Positions 1 through 8,625 are shown, counted from the first letter of the stretch. The stretch is 64,000 nt of DNA from Paenibacillus sp. FSL R5-0623 (GCF_037974265.1 NZ_CP150233.1:4712001-4776000); one strand, 5' to 3'. A program made the numbers and translations. The notes: generated by a model not told the origin, from the letters alone.

Positions 1-659
1 GACAGAATCATTTTTTCCCGCTGACCAAGACGATGCATCGCTTCACGGAGTGCAATTTCCTCGATCCATGACACATCTTTGTTTCTGTCATCGCTGATCT
101 GATCCATAACATAGATCGGATCTCCACCATCATGATAAATCGGTTCGAAGAGCGAGACCGGGTCCTGAATGGCGTCCAATGCAAAAACAACATCTTCCTT
201 CGGCACATTCAGTACTTCCGCAATTTCGAATATCGTCGGTTCCCGGGAATTTTTATTCGTCAGGCTGTCACGGACCTGAAGTGCTTTGTAAGCAATGTCC
301 CTCAAGGAGCGAGATACCCGAATTGGGTTATTATCACGCAGGTATCGACGGATTTCACCGATAATCATCGGCACCGCGTAGGTTGAAAATTTGACATTCT
401 GGGATAAATCAAAATTATCAATGGCTTTCATCAGGCCGATGCAACCAACCTGGAACAGATCATCGACAAACTCCCCCCGATTGTTAAAACGCTGAATGAC
501 ACTGAGTACCAGACGCAGGTTGCCATTCACTAATTTCTCTCTTGCTGAGCGATCATGGTGTTGCTGAAGGGAATGAAACAATTCCCGCATTTCAGTGTTG
601 GTGAGGACAGGCAATTTTGCGGTGTCCACGCCACAAATCTCGACTTTGTTTCGGGTCAT
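1..659 (-). CDS. sigG: RNA polymerase sporulation sigma factor SigG (3' end outside window)
   Basis: Forespore-specific sigma factor that directs late forespore transcription after engulfment. The frame opens with ATG at 659 and stays open to the window edge, giving 219 residues; about 40 residues of the C-terminal region 4.2 should lie beyond position 1. The N-terminus MTRNKVEICGVDTAKLPVL and the region-2 block NGNLRLVLSVIQRFNNRGE are nearly those of B. subtilis SigG. DDLFQVGCIGLMKAI is the core-binding region 2.1/2.2. A GGGAGG ribosome-binding site lies 8 nt upstream. It follows sigE by 111 bp, the order seen in B. subtilis (spoIIGA-sigE-sigG). It was called by translating the edge region directly because it has no stop in the window. 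Identity is very secure. Confidence 0.97.
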   Translation of the reverse strand, partial: MTRNKVEICGVDTAKLPVLTNTEMRELFHSLQQHHDRSAREKLVNGNLRLVLSVIQRFNNRGEFVDDLFQVGCIGLMKAIDNFDLSQNVKFSTYAVPMIIGEIRRYLRDNNPIRVSRSLRDIAYKALQVRDSLTNKNSREPTIFEIAEVLNVPKEDVVFALDAIQDPVSLFEPIYHDGGDPIYVMDQISDDRNKDVSWIEEIALREAMHRLGQREKMIL

Positions 660-693
660 CGTGATTTACCTCCCAAGGAGAAACATTAATGTA

Positions 694-722
694 CATTATC
701 TCCGGGGCAGGCTTTTTTATTC
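694..722 (-). promoter_or_regulatory. Candidate forespore (SigF/SigG-type) promoter for sigG
   Basis: On the minus strand a GAATA at 722-718 is followed after 14 bp by GGAGATAATG (703-694). This resembles the SigF -10 pattern GGNNAANNTW, with two mismatches. It lies 35-63 bp upstream of the sigG ATG in the sigE-sigG gap. In B. subtilis sigG has its own forespore promoter here. The match is imperfect and the call rests mainly on position. Confidence 0.3.
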
Positions 723-770
723 GCACTTGGCACCCTTGCCAGTAATACCCATTCTGACCAATGATGTATT

Positions 771-1493
771 TCAGACCATTTTATTGAACTCCTTGCGGAG
801 TCTTTTAATGATTCTTTTTTCGAGTCGAGAGATGTAGGATTGGGAGATTCCGAGGAGATCGGCTACATCTTTTTGTGTCTTTTCTTCCCCATCCGTCAGG
901 CCAAAACGAAGCTCCATAATCATTCGTTCGCGCTCCGTTAATTTTTCCAGCGCCTTGTGCAAAAGTTTCCGGTCTACCTGCTCTTCAATATTCCGATAGA
1001 TTGTATCGTTTTCTGTACCCAGTACATCGGATAATAATAGTTCATTTCCATCCCAATCAATGTTGAGCGGTTCATCAAAAGAAACTTCAGTTCGGATCTT
1101 ACTATTACGTCTCAGGTACATCAAAATTTCATTTTCGATACAACGTGAAGCATAGGTTGCCAGTTTGATTTTCTTTTCCGGATCAAATGTATTAACTGCC
1201 TTGATCAATCCGATGGCTCCAATGGAGACCAAATCTTCAATATTGATTCCTGTGTTTTCAAACTTTCGTGCAATGTACACCACCAGGCGCAGATTGCGCT
1301 CAATGAGCATCGCGCGAATGGCCGAGTCTCCCGAGGATAATTTTTGCAGCAAAAATTCTTCCTCTTCCCTTGTCAATGGCGGCGGAAGTGCCTCACTTCC
1401 CCCAATGTAATAGATCTCTTCACTCTTGAGCCCCAACAAAAATAACAGACGGTAATATTGCAGCTGCGCCACCAGTTTCCATTTCACAAGCAT
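771..1493 (-). CDS. sigE: RNA polymerase sporulation sigma factor SigE (pro-form)
   Basis: Early mother-cell sigma factor, made as an inactive pro-protein and cleaved by SpoIIGA. It is 240 aa, the usual length. Residues 1-29 form a hydrophobic/basic pro-region, followed by YYIGGSEALPPPLT, the conserved segment at the processing site. Region 2 (ERNLRLVVYIARKFENTGIN), the -10 reading segment (KLATYASRCIENEIL) and region 4.2 (DVADLLGISQSYISRLEKR) are all present. The ATG at 1493 lies 11 bp after the spoIIGA stop, so the protease and its substrate are co-transcribed. Its pro-sequence differs from that of B. subtilis while the mature part is almost unchanged. Confidence 0.98.
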   Translation of the reverse strand: MLVKWKLVAQLQYYRLLFLLGLKSEEIYYIGGSEALPPPLTREEEEFLLQKLSSGDSAIRAMLIERNLRLVVYIARKFENTGINIEDLVSIGAIGLIKAVNTFDPEKKIKLATYASRCIENEILMYLRRNSKIRTEVSFDEPLNIDWDGNELLLSDVLGTENDTIYRNIEEQVDRKLLHKALEKLTERERMIMELRFGLTDGEEKTQKDVADLLGISQSYISRLEKRIIKRLRKEFNKMV

Positions 1494-1504
1494 GTACGTT
1501 CCTC

Positions 1505-2494
1505 CTATACCACATTCAGCGGCTTTTCTGTTGCTCCCGCAGAGAGAGCCGTAGACTGCGCAGAAGCAGCGTCTTGCACAAGTTCAGGATGAATCACGGC
1601 CTGGTATTTCCCATCCGACGACAAAACACCTCCATCCAGCCCAATAAGTACCCTTGTCGTCTCATAACATGTTTCCTCCATCGTCACCTTCACCCGGTCC
1701 GGCTTCATTGCCAGCATAAACGCAGTCCCTTTGTTAATGCCCCGATAAGGCACTAGCCGCAGTCGATCCTGCCACTGAAAACTTTCCTGATCAAGCTCCA
1801 GAATAAGGTTGTCCGGCGCCTCGTCCTTGAGTCTACCCTTCCATGAAGCAGGTAACATGTCTTGCCATAACGAAACTTCCATCACCATGACCGGCATGCG
1901 CGATAAGGGATCTGTAAGTTGATTGCCCGTATCCAGAAGGCCTGTACAAGAAATGACTACCTCATCGATGCAGACCTCAACTTTACCCAAATAGGTCGTC
2001 ATGCGATCTGTTTTCCGTTTTGAGCTCTGCACAGCTTTGAATAAAAACAGGACAGCAAAAAATACGATAAACGTGAACCAGAAAGCAATTTTCAGATCAA
2101 ATGACATACCGCCAGAAGCCGTGAACCAAATGCCGTTAAACAACTCACCGGAGCTCTGAAGCATGTAATGCACACCCAGAATACCTCCGGCAGCGACAAA
2201 ATTAATCACATAGAAGGTACCGAGCGTCCTCGCAAAAGCCTGCAGACCTTTAAAACCAAAAGCAATCGTAAGCATGACCAGCGAGAACCCGAACTTGATC
2301 AGAAAGGTGAACATAAAATCAAACTCCGGTACAAACATCATGACCACGTATAATGCGCCCACAATGGCTGACAGCAACCACCGCCACCAAATCAGCTTTG
2401 TCTTGCGCATCCAGGCGGTCATTCCGATGAGTGCACCGTCAATACACAGGTTTGTCAAAAAAATCAGATCCACATAAACAACCAAACTCTTCAC
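1505..2494 (-). CDS. spoIIGA: Sporulation sigma-E factor-processing peptidase SpoIIGA
   Basis: Membrane-embedded aspartic protease that removes the SigE pro-sequence in the mother cell after a SpoIIR signal from the forespore. The protein is 329 aa. Roughly five hydrophobic segments fill residues 1-155. The soluble protease half carries the catalytic motif LLDTGNQL, with the DTG aspartate at residue 188. A short hydrophilic, Ala/Ser-rich tail follows. Start ATG 2494 has GGCAGGTGAAG just upstream. It forms an operon with sigE. The transmembrane half is more divergent than the protease half, as is usual for the family. Confidence 0.95.
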   Translation of the reverse strand: MKSLVVYVDLIFLTNLCIDGALIGMTAWMRKTKLIWWRWLLSAIVGALYVVMMFVPEFDFMFTFLIKFGFSLVMLTIAFGFKGLQAFARTLGTFYVINFVAAGGILGVHYMLQSSGELFNGIWFTASGGMSFDLKIAFWFTFIVFFAVLFLFKAVQSSKRKTDRMTTYLGKVEVCIDEVVISCTGLLDTGNQLTDPLSRMPVMVMEVSLWQDMLPASWKGRLKDEAPDNLILELDQESFQWQDRLRLVPYRGINKGTAFMLAMKPDRVKVTMEETCYETTRVLIGLDGGVLSSDGKYQAVIHPELVQDAASAQSTALSAGATEKPLNVV

Positions 2495-2559
2495 CTGCCT
2501 GCGCGCAACATATCGAAATACCGGTACCCGATATCCTGATATTCATGAGCATATTCACA

Positions 2560-2627
2560 AGTATACGGAGCCCCCTGTTCAAAGTCTGTCTAATCATGGG
2601 GGTGTGGTTCCAACTTTTTTTGTCGGA
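2560..2627 (-). promoter_or_regulatory. Candidate Spo0A-controlled spoIIG promoter with long spacer
   Basis: On the minus strand TAGACA (2592-2587, 5/6 match to TTGACA) and TATACT (2565-2560) are separated by 21 bp. This is too long for an ordinary SigA promoter. The B. subtilis spoIIG promoter is known for a similar over-long spacer and Spo0A dependence. Two 6/7 matches to the 0A box TGTCGAA are present on the plus strand: TGTCTAA at 2587-2593, overlapping the -35, and TGTCGGA at 2621-2627. The predicted start site is about 60 nt before the spoIIGA ATG. Confidence 0.5.
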
Positions 2628-2688
2628 ATTGCTCAGGCCCTTTGTTCAGAATTTGTTCATTGCTGTATGCTATGATATCTAAATAAAC

Positions 2689-2727
2689 AGAAAAAACCCG
2701 GTCGCTCCATAAGGAGTACCGGGTTTC
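2689..2727 (-). terminator. Rho-independent terminator after ftsZ
   Basis: Minus-strand hairpin with arms AAACCCGGT and ACCGGGTTT around a loop containing a second small stem (CTCC/GGAG), followed directly by TTTTTT. It lies 20 bp past the ftsZ stop and separates the dcw cluster from spoIIGA-sigE. Confidence 0.9.
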
Positions 2728-2746
2728 CAATAAATTGATTTGCGTA

Positions 2747-3862
2747 TTAATCGTTGTTATTATTGCGTGAACGATTGCGTAAAAATGTCGGAATGTCCAG
2801 CTGATCATTGCTCGGCTGATTTCCGAAAGGACGCAGGTTCGGCGAACGTGTATCCGTCGTCTCCGCTGTTGCTGGAGCTGGTTTACGTCCTGGTGGTGGT
2901 GGAGCAGGTTTATCTTCAAAACCGGTTGCAATAACCGTAACCTTAATCTCCTCTTTCAGGTCTTCGTCAATGATGGCACCAAAGATCATATTCACTTCCG
3001 GGTCGGAAGCAGAAGTTACGATCTCTGCCGCTTCGTTCACTTCATACAGGGACAGATTAACACCACCCGTAATATTCATGATTACGCCGCGAGCACCTTC
3101 AATAGAAGTTTCCAGCAAAGGACTCATAATGGCTTTGCGTGCTGCTTCTGCGGCACGATTCTCACCAGTTGATTCACCAATCCCCATAAGGGCCGAACCA
3201 CGTTCGTGCATAATCGTTTTGACGTCAGCAAAGTCAAGGTTGATCAGACCCGGTACCGCGATCAAATCAGAGATACCTTGTACAGCTTGACGAAGTACGT
3301 TATCCGCTTGACGGAATGCTTCAAGCATAGGAGTCTTTTTGTCTACGATTTCGAGCAAACGATCATTAGGAATCACGATCAGTGTGTCGACTTTTTCCTT
3401 GAGAGCTTCAATACCTTGCTCTGCATGGCTGGAACGCTTGCGTCCTTCAAATGTAAATGGACGAGTTACGACACCAACGGTAAGTGCACCACACTCTTTA
3501 GCGATTTCGGCAATAACCGGAGCCGCACCTGTACCTGTACCACCGCCCATACCGGCTGTAACAAATACCATGTCTGCACCTTTCAACGTGTTCATGATCA
3601 GATCGCGGGACTCTTCCGCTGCTTTTTTACCTACATCCGGGTTGGCGCCAGCACCAAGACCACGAGTCAATTTATCACCGATTTGCAATTTATGCTCGGA
3701 TTTCGCCAGGTGTAACGCCTGAGCATCCGTATTTACCGTAATAAATTCAACACCTTGTACACCATTTTCAATCATACGGTTGACTGCATTGCTTCCGCCG
3801 CCGCCTACACCTATGACTTTAATTTGAGCCAAGCTCTCCATCTCGAAATCAAATTCCAACAT
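2747..3862 (-). CDS. ftsZ: Cell division protein FtsZ
   Basis: Tubulin-like GTPase that polymerises into the Z ring at midcell. It is 371 aa from ATG 3862. The glycine-rich nucleotide site starts at VIGVGGGGSNA (residues 17-27). The tubulin signature GGGTGTG is at 106-112, and NDRLLEIVDKKT contributes to the T7/synergy area. A Pro-rich linker is followed by the conserved C-terminal peptide DIPTFLRNR that binds FtsA, SepF and other partners. A more upstream TTG (3883) is open in frame, but the AGGGGGAG ribosome-binding site lies inside that extension, so ATG 3862 is preferred. ftsA lies 150 bp upstream and the gene ends at a strong terminator. Confidence 0.98.
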   Translation of the reverse strand: MLEFDFEMESLAQIKVIGVGGGGSNAVNRMIENGVQGVEFITVNTDAQALHLAKSEHKLQIGDKLTRGLGAGANPDVGKKAAEESRDLIMNTLKGADMVFVTAGMGGGTGTGAAPVIAEIAKECGALTVGVVTRPFTFEGRKRSSHAEQGIEALKEKVDTLIVIPNDRLLEIVDKKTPMLEAFRQADNVLRQAVQGISDLIAVPGLINLDFADVKTIMHERGSALMGIGESTGENRAAEAARKAIMSPLLETSIEGARGVIMNITGGVNLSLYEVNEAAEIVTSASDPEVNMIFGAIIDEDLKEEIKVTVIATGFEDKPAPPPPGRKPAPATAETTDTRSPNLRPFGNQPSNDQLDIPTFLRNRSRNNNND

Positions 3863-4012
3863 ATTATTCCATCTCCCCCTCAATGTGCATGGATGGCCCG
3901 TCCAATTTTTGATTTGAACCGAATCAATTTCATATATCGACGAACGAAAGCGTTTATTTTAGTACCGGCGCATTCAGACGGCTTCAAGAATGTATGAAAT
4001 GGATCCAACCTG

Positions 4013-5299
4013 TTATATAAATTCGCTGAACATATTCTTCAGCCGTTCGAACAGACCGGGTTTTTGCTCCGATTCCTGTGCCGCATTTGGCTTCGGACGG
4101 TTGGTCGGTTTCTTGTTGTTATTATTGTTGTTGTTGTTATTTCCACCGCCGTTATTGATCGAGGGACGAATGCGCAAACTGCGAATTACACTGTGCAATA
4201 TGCCGACTCCGCTTGTAAACCCAGGGTCACGCACACCAATATAATCCGGAACTGCAACTCGTACCGAAGCAGCAAGCTCATGCTGAGCGACCTGCAGAAC
4301 CCCCGGCATAGAGACCGTACCTCCCGTTAGTATATAACCTCCAGGAAGCTCGTTGTAACCAAGACGTTTCACTTCTTGGGATATCATCTGGAATATTTCT
4401 TGAACCCTAGGTTCAATAATTGCTGCCAGATCCTCCTGTGAAAACTCCTTGTCTACATTACTGCCAATTCGGGTGACTTTGAACATCACATCCGCAGCAG
4501 CATCATCCAACCAGGCGCAGCCATATTTCAGTTTCACCTTCTCTGCCTGATCCGTTAACGTGCGTAAGCCATAGGCGATATCATTTGTTACGAATTCCCC
4601 ACCTATAGGCAACGTTGATGTTGCAACAAGACTGTCTTCTTCAAAAATGGCGATGGTTGTTGCACCTGCTCCAATATCAACAAGCACTGAACCCATCGTT
4701 TTTTCATCTTTGGACAAAGCCAGTTGACCCGCTCCAAGCGACATGAGAACCAGATCGCTTACTTTCAGACCCGCTTTTTCCACGCAGCGCAAAAGATTAT
4801 GTATCGCGGTTTTTGCACCCGTTATGATCGTTGCTTCAACTTCCAGACGAACACCAATCATACCACGGGGGTCCTGTATGCCCTCCAAGCCATCTACAAC
4901 ATATTGCTTGGCGACAACATCAATAATTTCCCGTTCCGGAGGAACTGCAATGACTTCGGCTGCTTTCAACACCCGTTCCATGTCTTCTTCTCCGATTTCA
5001 CGATCCTCGTTAGACACAGCCACGACGCCGTGACTGCTCATCAGTCCGATATGATTTCCCGAGATTCCAACATACACTTCGGATATTTGAATACCTACCA
5101 TACGTTCTGCATGATCCACTGCGTTGCGAATCGACTGCACCGTCTGATCGATATCTACGATTACACCTTTGCGAATTCCCTCCGAGTCGGCAGATCCAAC
5201 TCCTATAATATTAAAGGTTCCATTATTCATTTCCCCAATAATAGCGCGAATTTTGGATGTACCGATGTCCAAACTAACAATGATGTCATTGTTGCTCAA
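4013..5299 (-). CDS. ftsA: Cell division protein FtsA
   Basis: Actin-like ATPase that tethers FtsZ to the membrane. It is 428 aa. The start is taken as TTG 5299 (protein begins MSNNDIIVSLDIGTSK), because AGGAGG lies 10 nt before it; the frame stays open upstream but has no better signal. Actin-family phosphate-1 (SLDIGTSKI) and phosphate-2 (LVDIGAGATT) loops are present, with the inserted 1C domain between. The last ~13 residues (GLFERLKNMFSEF) form the amphipathic membrane-targeting helix. Between domain 2B and that helix is an unusual linker with nine consecutive Asn, encoded by an AAC/AAT triplet tract, then a Lys/Pro-rich stretch. Confidence 0.97.
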   Translation of the reverse strand: MSNNDIIVSLDIGTSKIRAIIGEMNNGTFNIIGVGSADSEGIRKGVIVDIDQTVQSIRNAVDHAERMVGIQISEVYVGISGNHIGLMSSHGVVAVSNEDREIGEEDMERVLKAAEVIAVPPEREIIDVVAKQYVVDGLEGIQDPRGMIGVRLEVEATIITGAKTAIHNLLRCVEKAGLKVSDLVLMSLGAGQLALSKDEKTMGSVLVDIGAGATTIAIFEEDSLVATSTLPIGGEFVTNDIAYGLRTLTDQAEKVKLKYGCAWLDDAAADVMFKVTRIGSNVDKEFSQEDLAAIIEPRVQEIFQMISQEVKRLGYNELPGGYILTGGTVSMPGVLQVAQHELAASVRVAVPDYIGVRDPGFTSGVGILHSVIRSLRIRPSINNGGGNNNNNNNNNKKPTNRPKPNAAQESEQKPGLFERLKNMFSEFI

Positions 5300-5361
5300 G
5301 TCTGTGGCACCTCCTGACTCCAATAGTAAATTACGTTCGAATTTAAACACTCTTAAAACAT

Positions 5362-5386
5362 ATTCAACACACTTCAGGCTTTCCCT
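5362..5386 (-). promoter_or_regulatory. Candidate SigH-type promoter of ftsA-ftsZ
   Basis: Minus-strand AGGGAAA (5386-5380), 11 bp spacer, then GTTGAAT (5368-5362). This fits the SigH pattern AGGAWWW-N11/12-RNNGAAT with one mismatch in the -35. It lies about 60 bp upstream of the TTG start. B. subtilis ftsAZ has a SigH-dependent promoter that boosts FtsAZ at the onset of sporulation, which supports the call. Confidence 0.45.
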
Positions 5387-5592
5387 CTTTTTTCTACAAT
5401 GTTTTTGGGTGTCAAAATCTGGTTGCCAGACATAAAACCTTGAAGAAAAAAGAAGGAGGCAACTCATGTGCCATAAGTTCAAGTGTATCATTTTTTCTTC
5501 ATCTCAGAAAGAACAAGTTTCATTGCTCTGACGGGGTCAACCCCCGACCTGCCTAGGCTTTCATATTCAGTCCAGCCTCATCATGGCAAAGA

Positions 5593-6360
5593 TCAGGGGG
5601 TTGCTCCTGGTTCAGCATCATCTTCCGGGTCATCCGGGATGAAAGGGACATAGGTATCTGCCTCAAGCATGGTGATTTTACCAGGCCGTTCGGTCTCAAT
5701 CACCTGATTCAGATACTCCACTTTATCCGATAAAAGAGAGACGGTTGTAATCACTTCAAACTGCGATTTGGTATACATCCGAATCTGATCCGGAAATGAA
5801 GGCGTTGGGTTCGGAATAATTTCCGAAATATCCGTCGTCAATTCATTTGGAATTTTAGCAAGTGTCTGGCTCAGTTTGGCTTTGAGTGGATCATCAGCCT
5901 TCCATTGGGTCAATATGGGCTTCTCCACAGCAACACCAATTGTTGCCGGAACCGTCAAGCTTGTCCCACTGGCCAATATCGCTTTGAGCGTACCGTCAGA
6001 ACCAAGCTCATAAGCAACCGTGGCATATTCCTGAACCTTGATATGGATAATACCCGGAAATTGCTTGTCCACGGTAACGGTGGAAATCGCCTTGATGGTC
6101 TTGAGACGCTCAATAACCTCGGCAGTACTTGTCCCAAAAAATTGTTCGCCTTCTTTCAGCCCGCTTTTCTCCAGCAGTTCTGAAGTTGCTGTATATACAT
6201 TACCCGTAATTTCAATTGCCGAAATCCGACTCATGGAAGAACGAAAGAATAGTACAGCGAGCAATACAATAAATAATAATAAGAGAATAATTACAATTTT
6301 GCGGCTTGTGTTTCCTTTTGGCCGATTCTTCTTCAGAACCGGAATTTGACTTTTAGGCAT
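5593..6360 (-). CDS. divIB: Cell division protein DivIB/FtsQ
   Basis: Bitopic divisome protein that links FtsL/DivIC and the septal synthases. It is 255 aa from ATG 6360 (MPKSQIPVLKK), preceded by GTGGAGC. Residues 1-21 are a basic cytoplasmic tail, followed by a single transmembrane helix (~22-40). An extracytoplasmic POTRA/FtsQ domain begins at ISAIEITGNVYTA, and a beta domain extends to an acidic C-terminus. The frame is open far upstream, but that part is antisense-like filler without a ribosome-binding site. It lies between murA and ftsA; the ylxW/ylxX/sbp genes that separate divIB from ftsA in B. subtilis are absent. Confidence 0.93.
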   Translation of the reverse strand: MPKSQIPVLKKNRPKGNTSRKIVIILLLLFIVLLAVLFFRSSMSRISAIEITGNVYTATSELLEKSGLKEGEQFFGTSTAEVIERLKTIKAISTVTVDKQFPGIIHIKVQEYATVAYELGSDGTLKAILASGTSLTVPATIGVAVEKPILTQWKADDPLKAKLSQTLAKIPNELTTDISEIIPNPTPSFPDQIRMYTKSQFEVITTVSLLSDKVEYLNQVIETERPGKITMLEADTYVPFIPDDPEDDAEPGATP

Positions 6361-6384
6361 AAGTAGCGCTCCACAAAGCCTCAG

Positions 6385-6408
6385 GTCCCCTTCCTTCAAG
6401 AAGGGGAC
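6385..6408 (-). other. Intercistronic stem-loop between murA and divIB
   Basis: Perfect 9-bp inverted repeat GTCCCCTTC/GAAGGGGAC with a 6-nt loop, 11 bp after the murA stop. No T-run follows, so it is probably an RNA-stability or translation element rather than a terminator. Confidence 0.5.
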
Positions 6409-6418
6409 TCCAAGGACG

Positions 6419-7702
6419 TTAATTGGCAAAATCCAACTGTTTCGAAACGGGCGACTGACGCTCAACCGATGCTCCAAGACTTTGGAATAACTTCTCGATC
6501 TGATCGTAGCCCCGGTCAATATGATGCACTTGCTCCACAACCGTTTTGCCTTGAGCAGCCAGACCAGCAATGACCAGAGCTGCACCTGCACGAAGATCGG
6601 TTGCTTCTACTGTAGCCCCGTACAGACGGGGAACACCACGGATAAATGCTGCGTTCAGATCGACTGAAATATCAGCCCCCATCACATTCAGTTCATCCAC
6701 ATGTTTGAACCGGCCCTCGAATACCGTTTCCTTCATCACACTGAATCCGTCTGCCAGACTGAGCAGCACCATGATTTGCGATTGCAAATCTGTCGGAAAC
6801 GAAGGATACGGAGAAGTCACAATACGGTCTACTGATTTGGGACGGCTCATACAGCTCACCGTCATTATATCATTGCAGACTGTGATTTGAACACCAGTGC
6901 GCTTCAATACATGTATAAGTGAAGTAAGATGAGCAGGATTGCAGTGTGTAAGCGTAACATTGCCTCGTGTTGCTGCTGCTGCAATCATTACGGTTCCGGC
7001 AACGATTCGATCCGGTATAATCTCATAGGAACAAGGCTTCAGTTCCTCAACGCCATTGATCGTAATTGTATCCGTTCCTGCACCAATAATGCTTGCACCC
7101 ATAGCATTCAAAAAGTGTTGCAGGTCCTGGATTTCAGGTTCTCTTGCCGCGTTGCAAATGGTTGTCGTGCCTTTAGCCAGAACGGCTGCCATCATGATAT
7201 TCTCGGTTGCTCCCACACTCGGGAAATCCAAATGAATATCTGTACCCACCAGATTGTGCCCATGACAGATAATCTGTTGGTCCTGCTCTTCAATCAAGGC
7301 TCCGAGCGCTTCCAGGCCCCGGAGGTGAAGATCAATTTTGCGTTCTCCAATGGCACAACCACCTGGCTGATACACTGACACTTGCCCAAACTTGGCCAGC
7401 AATGGTCCCATCAAAAAAATGGAAGAGCGCATCTGCTTCATTAGATCTTCTGGCACATCATATGACCGGATAGACGAGGTATTAATCGTCACTGTTCCCT
7501 GTTCATGCCGACACGTGCATCCAAGCCGTTCCAGGATATACAGCATCACTTCAATGTCCAGCAAGTGTGGAACGTTATGCAGTGTAACTTCTCCATCTGC
7601 CAACAAACTTGCGGCCATAATCGGTAAAGCGGCATTTTTTGCTCCATGGATGCGTATGGATCCTGAGAGGGGTTTCCCGCCTTCAATCACCAATTTGTCC
7701 AA
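6419..7702 (-). CDS. murA: UDP-N-acetylglucosamine 1-carboxyvinyltransferase MurA
   Basis: First committed step of peptidoglycan precursor synthesis: transfers enolpyruvate from PEP to UDP-GlcNAc in the cytoplasm, and is the target of fosfomycin. It is 427 aa, normal length. The N-terminus LVIEGGKPLSGSIRIHGAKNA contains the conserved KN pair at residues 22-23. The catalytic cysteine is C116 in PGGCAIGERKID. The start is TTG 7702 with GGAGGTGA 6 nt upstream. It sits between murB and divIB, an arrangement not found in B. subtilis, where murAA is elsewhere. Firmicutes often carry two MurA paralogues; a second copy may exist outside the window. Confidence 0.96.
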   Translation of the reverse strand: MDKLVIEGGKPLSGSIRIHGAKNAALPIMAASLLADGEVTLHNVPHLLDIEVMLYILERLGCTCRHEQGTVTINTSSIRSYDVPEDLMKQMRSSIFLMGPLLAKFGQVSVYQPGGCAIGERKIDLHLRGLEALGALIEEQDQQIICHGHNLVGTDIHLDFPSVGATENIMMAAVLAKGTTTICNAAREPEIQDLQHFLNAMGASIIGAGTDTITINGVEELKPCSYEIIPDRIVAGTVMIAAAATRGNVTLTHCNPAHLTSLIHVLKRTGVQITVCNDIMTVSCMSRPKSVDRIVTSPYPSFPTDLQSQIMVLLSLADGFSVMKETVFEGRFKHVDELNVMGADISVDLNAAFIRGVPRLYGATVEATDLRAGAALVIAGLAAQGKTVVEQVHHIDRGYDQIEKLFQSLGASVERQSPVSKQLDFAN

Positions 7703-7719
7703 TGTATCACCTCCGGGGT

Positions 7720-8625
7720 TTACCGCTCACCCACTACGAAGACTTCCGGTACCAGGTTAATACCGGTTTGAGATGATATAGTGCTCTGTATCTGCTGCAT
7801 TAGGGTGATAACGTCCTCTGCTGTTGCTTGGCCTGTATTAACAATGAAATTGGCATGCATGGTGGATACCTGTGCGCCTCCCTGGGTCATTCCTTTCAGC
7901 CCTGCTGCTTCAATCAGGCGGGCTGCATGATCACCCGGTGGATTTCGGAATACACTACCTGCACATGCCATCTGCAGTGGCTGTGTGCGGCGCCGGCGAT
8001 CTTTGTAAGCCGCCATCGTTTCCGAAATGACGTTGCGCTCTCCATGCTGGAGTTCAAATGTAGCTTCCAGCACAATGCCTCTCCGATCATGCAGAACAGA
8101 GTGGCGATAGGCAAAATCCATGTCCTCCTTGCTGTAACGTACCAATTCCCCTGTCTCCAGTACAATCTCAGCGAATTTGAATATCCGTGACACATCCGAT
8201 CCATGCGCGCCTGCATTCATGTATACGGCTCCACCGACAGTGCCGGGGATACCGCTGCCGAATTCCAGACCGGTCCATTCCTTTTTGGCAGCAACCACAC
8301 TGAGTTTAACAAAAGAATGCGCCGCTCCGGCGGTTACACCGCCTTCGTGAAATTCGGCATAATCAAAGCCCTCGCCTGGTTTCACCACAACACCGCGTAT
8401 TCCTTTGTCTGACACCAGCATGTTTGAGCCCCGTCCAAGTTGCATCCACGGAATCTGATACGTGTGAAGCAATTGAACGAGATTCATCATCTGCTCTTTA
8501 TTCTCAGGAATGACCAGTGCATCCGCAGGACCGCCGATCTTCCATGTGGTGTATTTGGCTAGCGTTTCGTTTTCAAGAACTCTGCCAACATTATTCTGGG
8601 ATAGTAACGATATCCACTGATGCAT
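7720..8625 (-). CDS. murB: UDP-N-acetylmuramate dehydrogenase MurB
   Basis: FAD-dependent reductase that turns UDP-GlcNAc-enolpyruvate, the MurA product, into UDP-MurNAc. It is 301 aa from ATG 8625 (MHQWISLLSQ), preceded by AAAGGAGG at 8-nt spacing. FAD-binding features include TTWKIGGPADALV, LGRGSNMLVSDKG and the block GSGIPGTVGGAVYMNAGAHG. The C-terminal substrate domain has CAGSVFRNPPGDHAARLIE with the catalytic serine of type IIb enzymes. It is followed 17 bp later by murA, so substrate maker and user are adjacent. Confidence 0.96.
   Translation of the reverse strand: MHQWISLLSQNNVGRVLENETLAKYTTWKIGGPADALVIPENKEQMMNLVQLLHTYQIPWMQLGRGSNMLVSDKGIRGVVVKPGEGFDYAEFHEGGVTAGAAHSFVKLSVVAAKKEWTGLEFGSGIPGTVGGAVYMNAGAHGSDVSRIFKFAEIVLETGELVRYSKEDMDFAYRHSVLHDRRGIVLEATFELQHGERNVISETMAAYKDRRRRTQPLQMACAGSVFRNPPGDHAARLIEAAGLKGMTQGGAQVSTMHANFIVNTGQATAEDVITLMQQIQSTISSQTGINLVPEVFVVGER

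Noticed and set aside
2590..2931. 113-codon frame on minus crossing the ftsZ 3' end and its terminator
   Set aside because: It overlaps ftsZ in another frame and runs through the terminator hairpin; no start signal.
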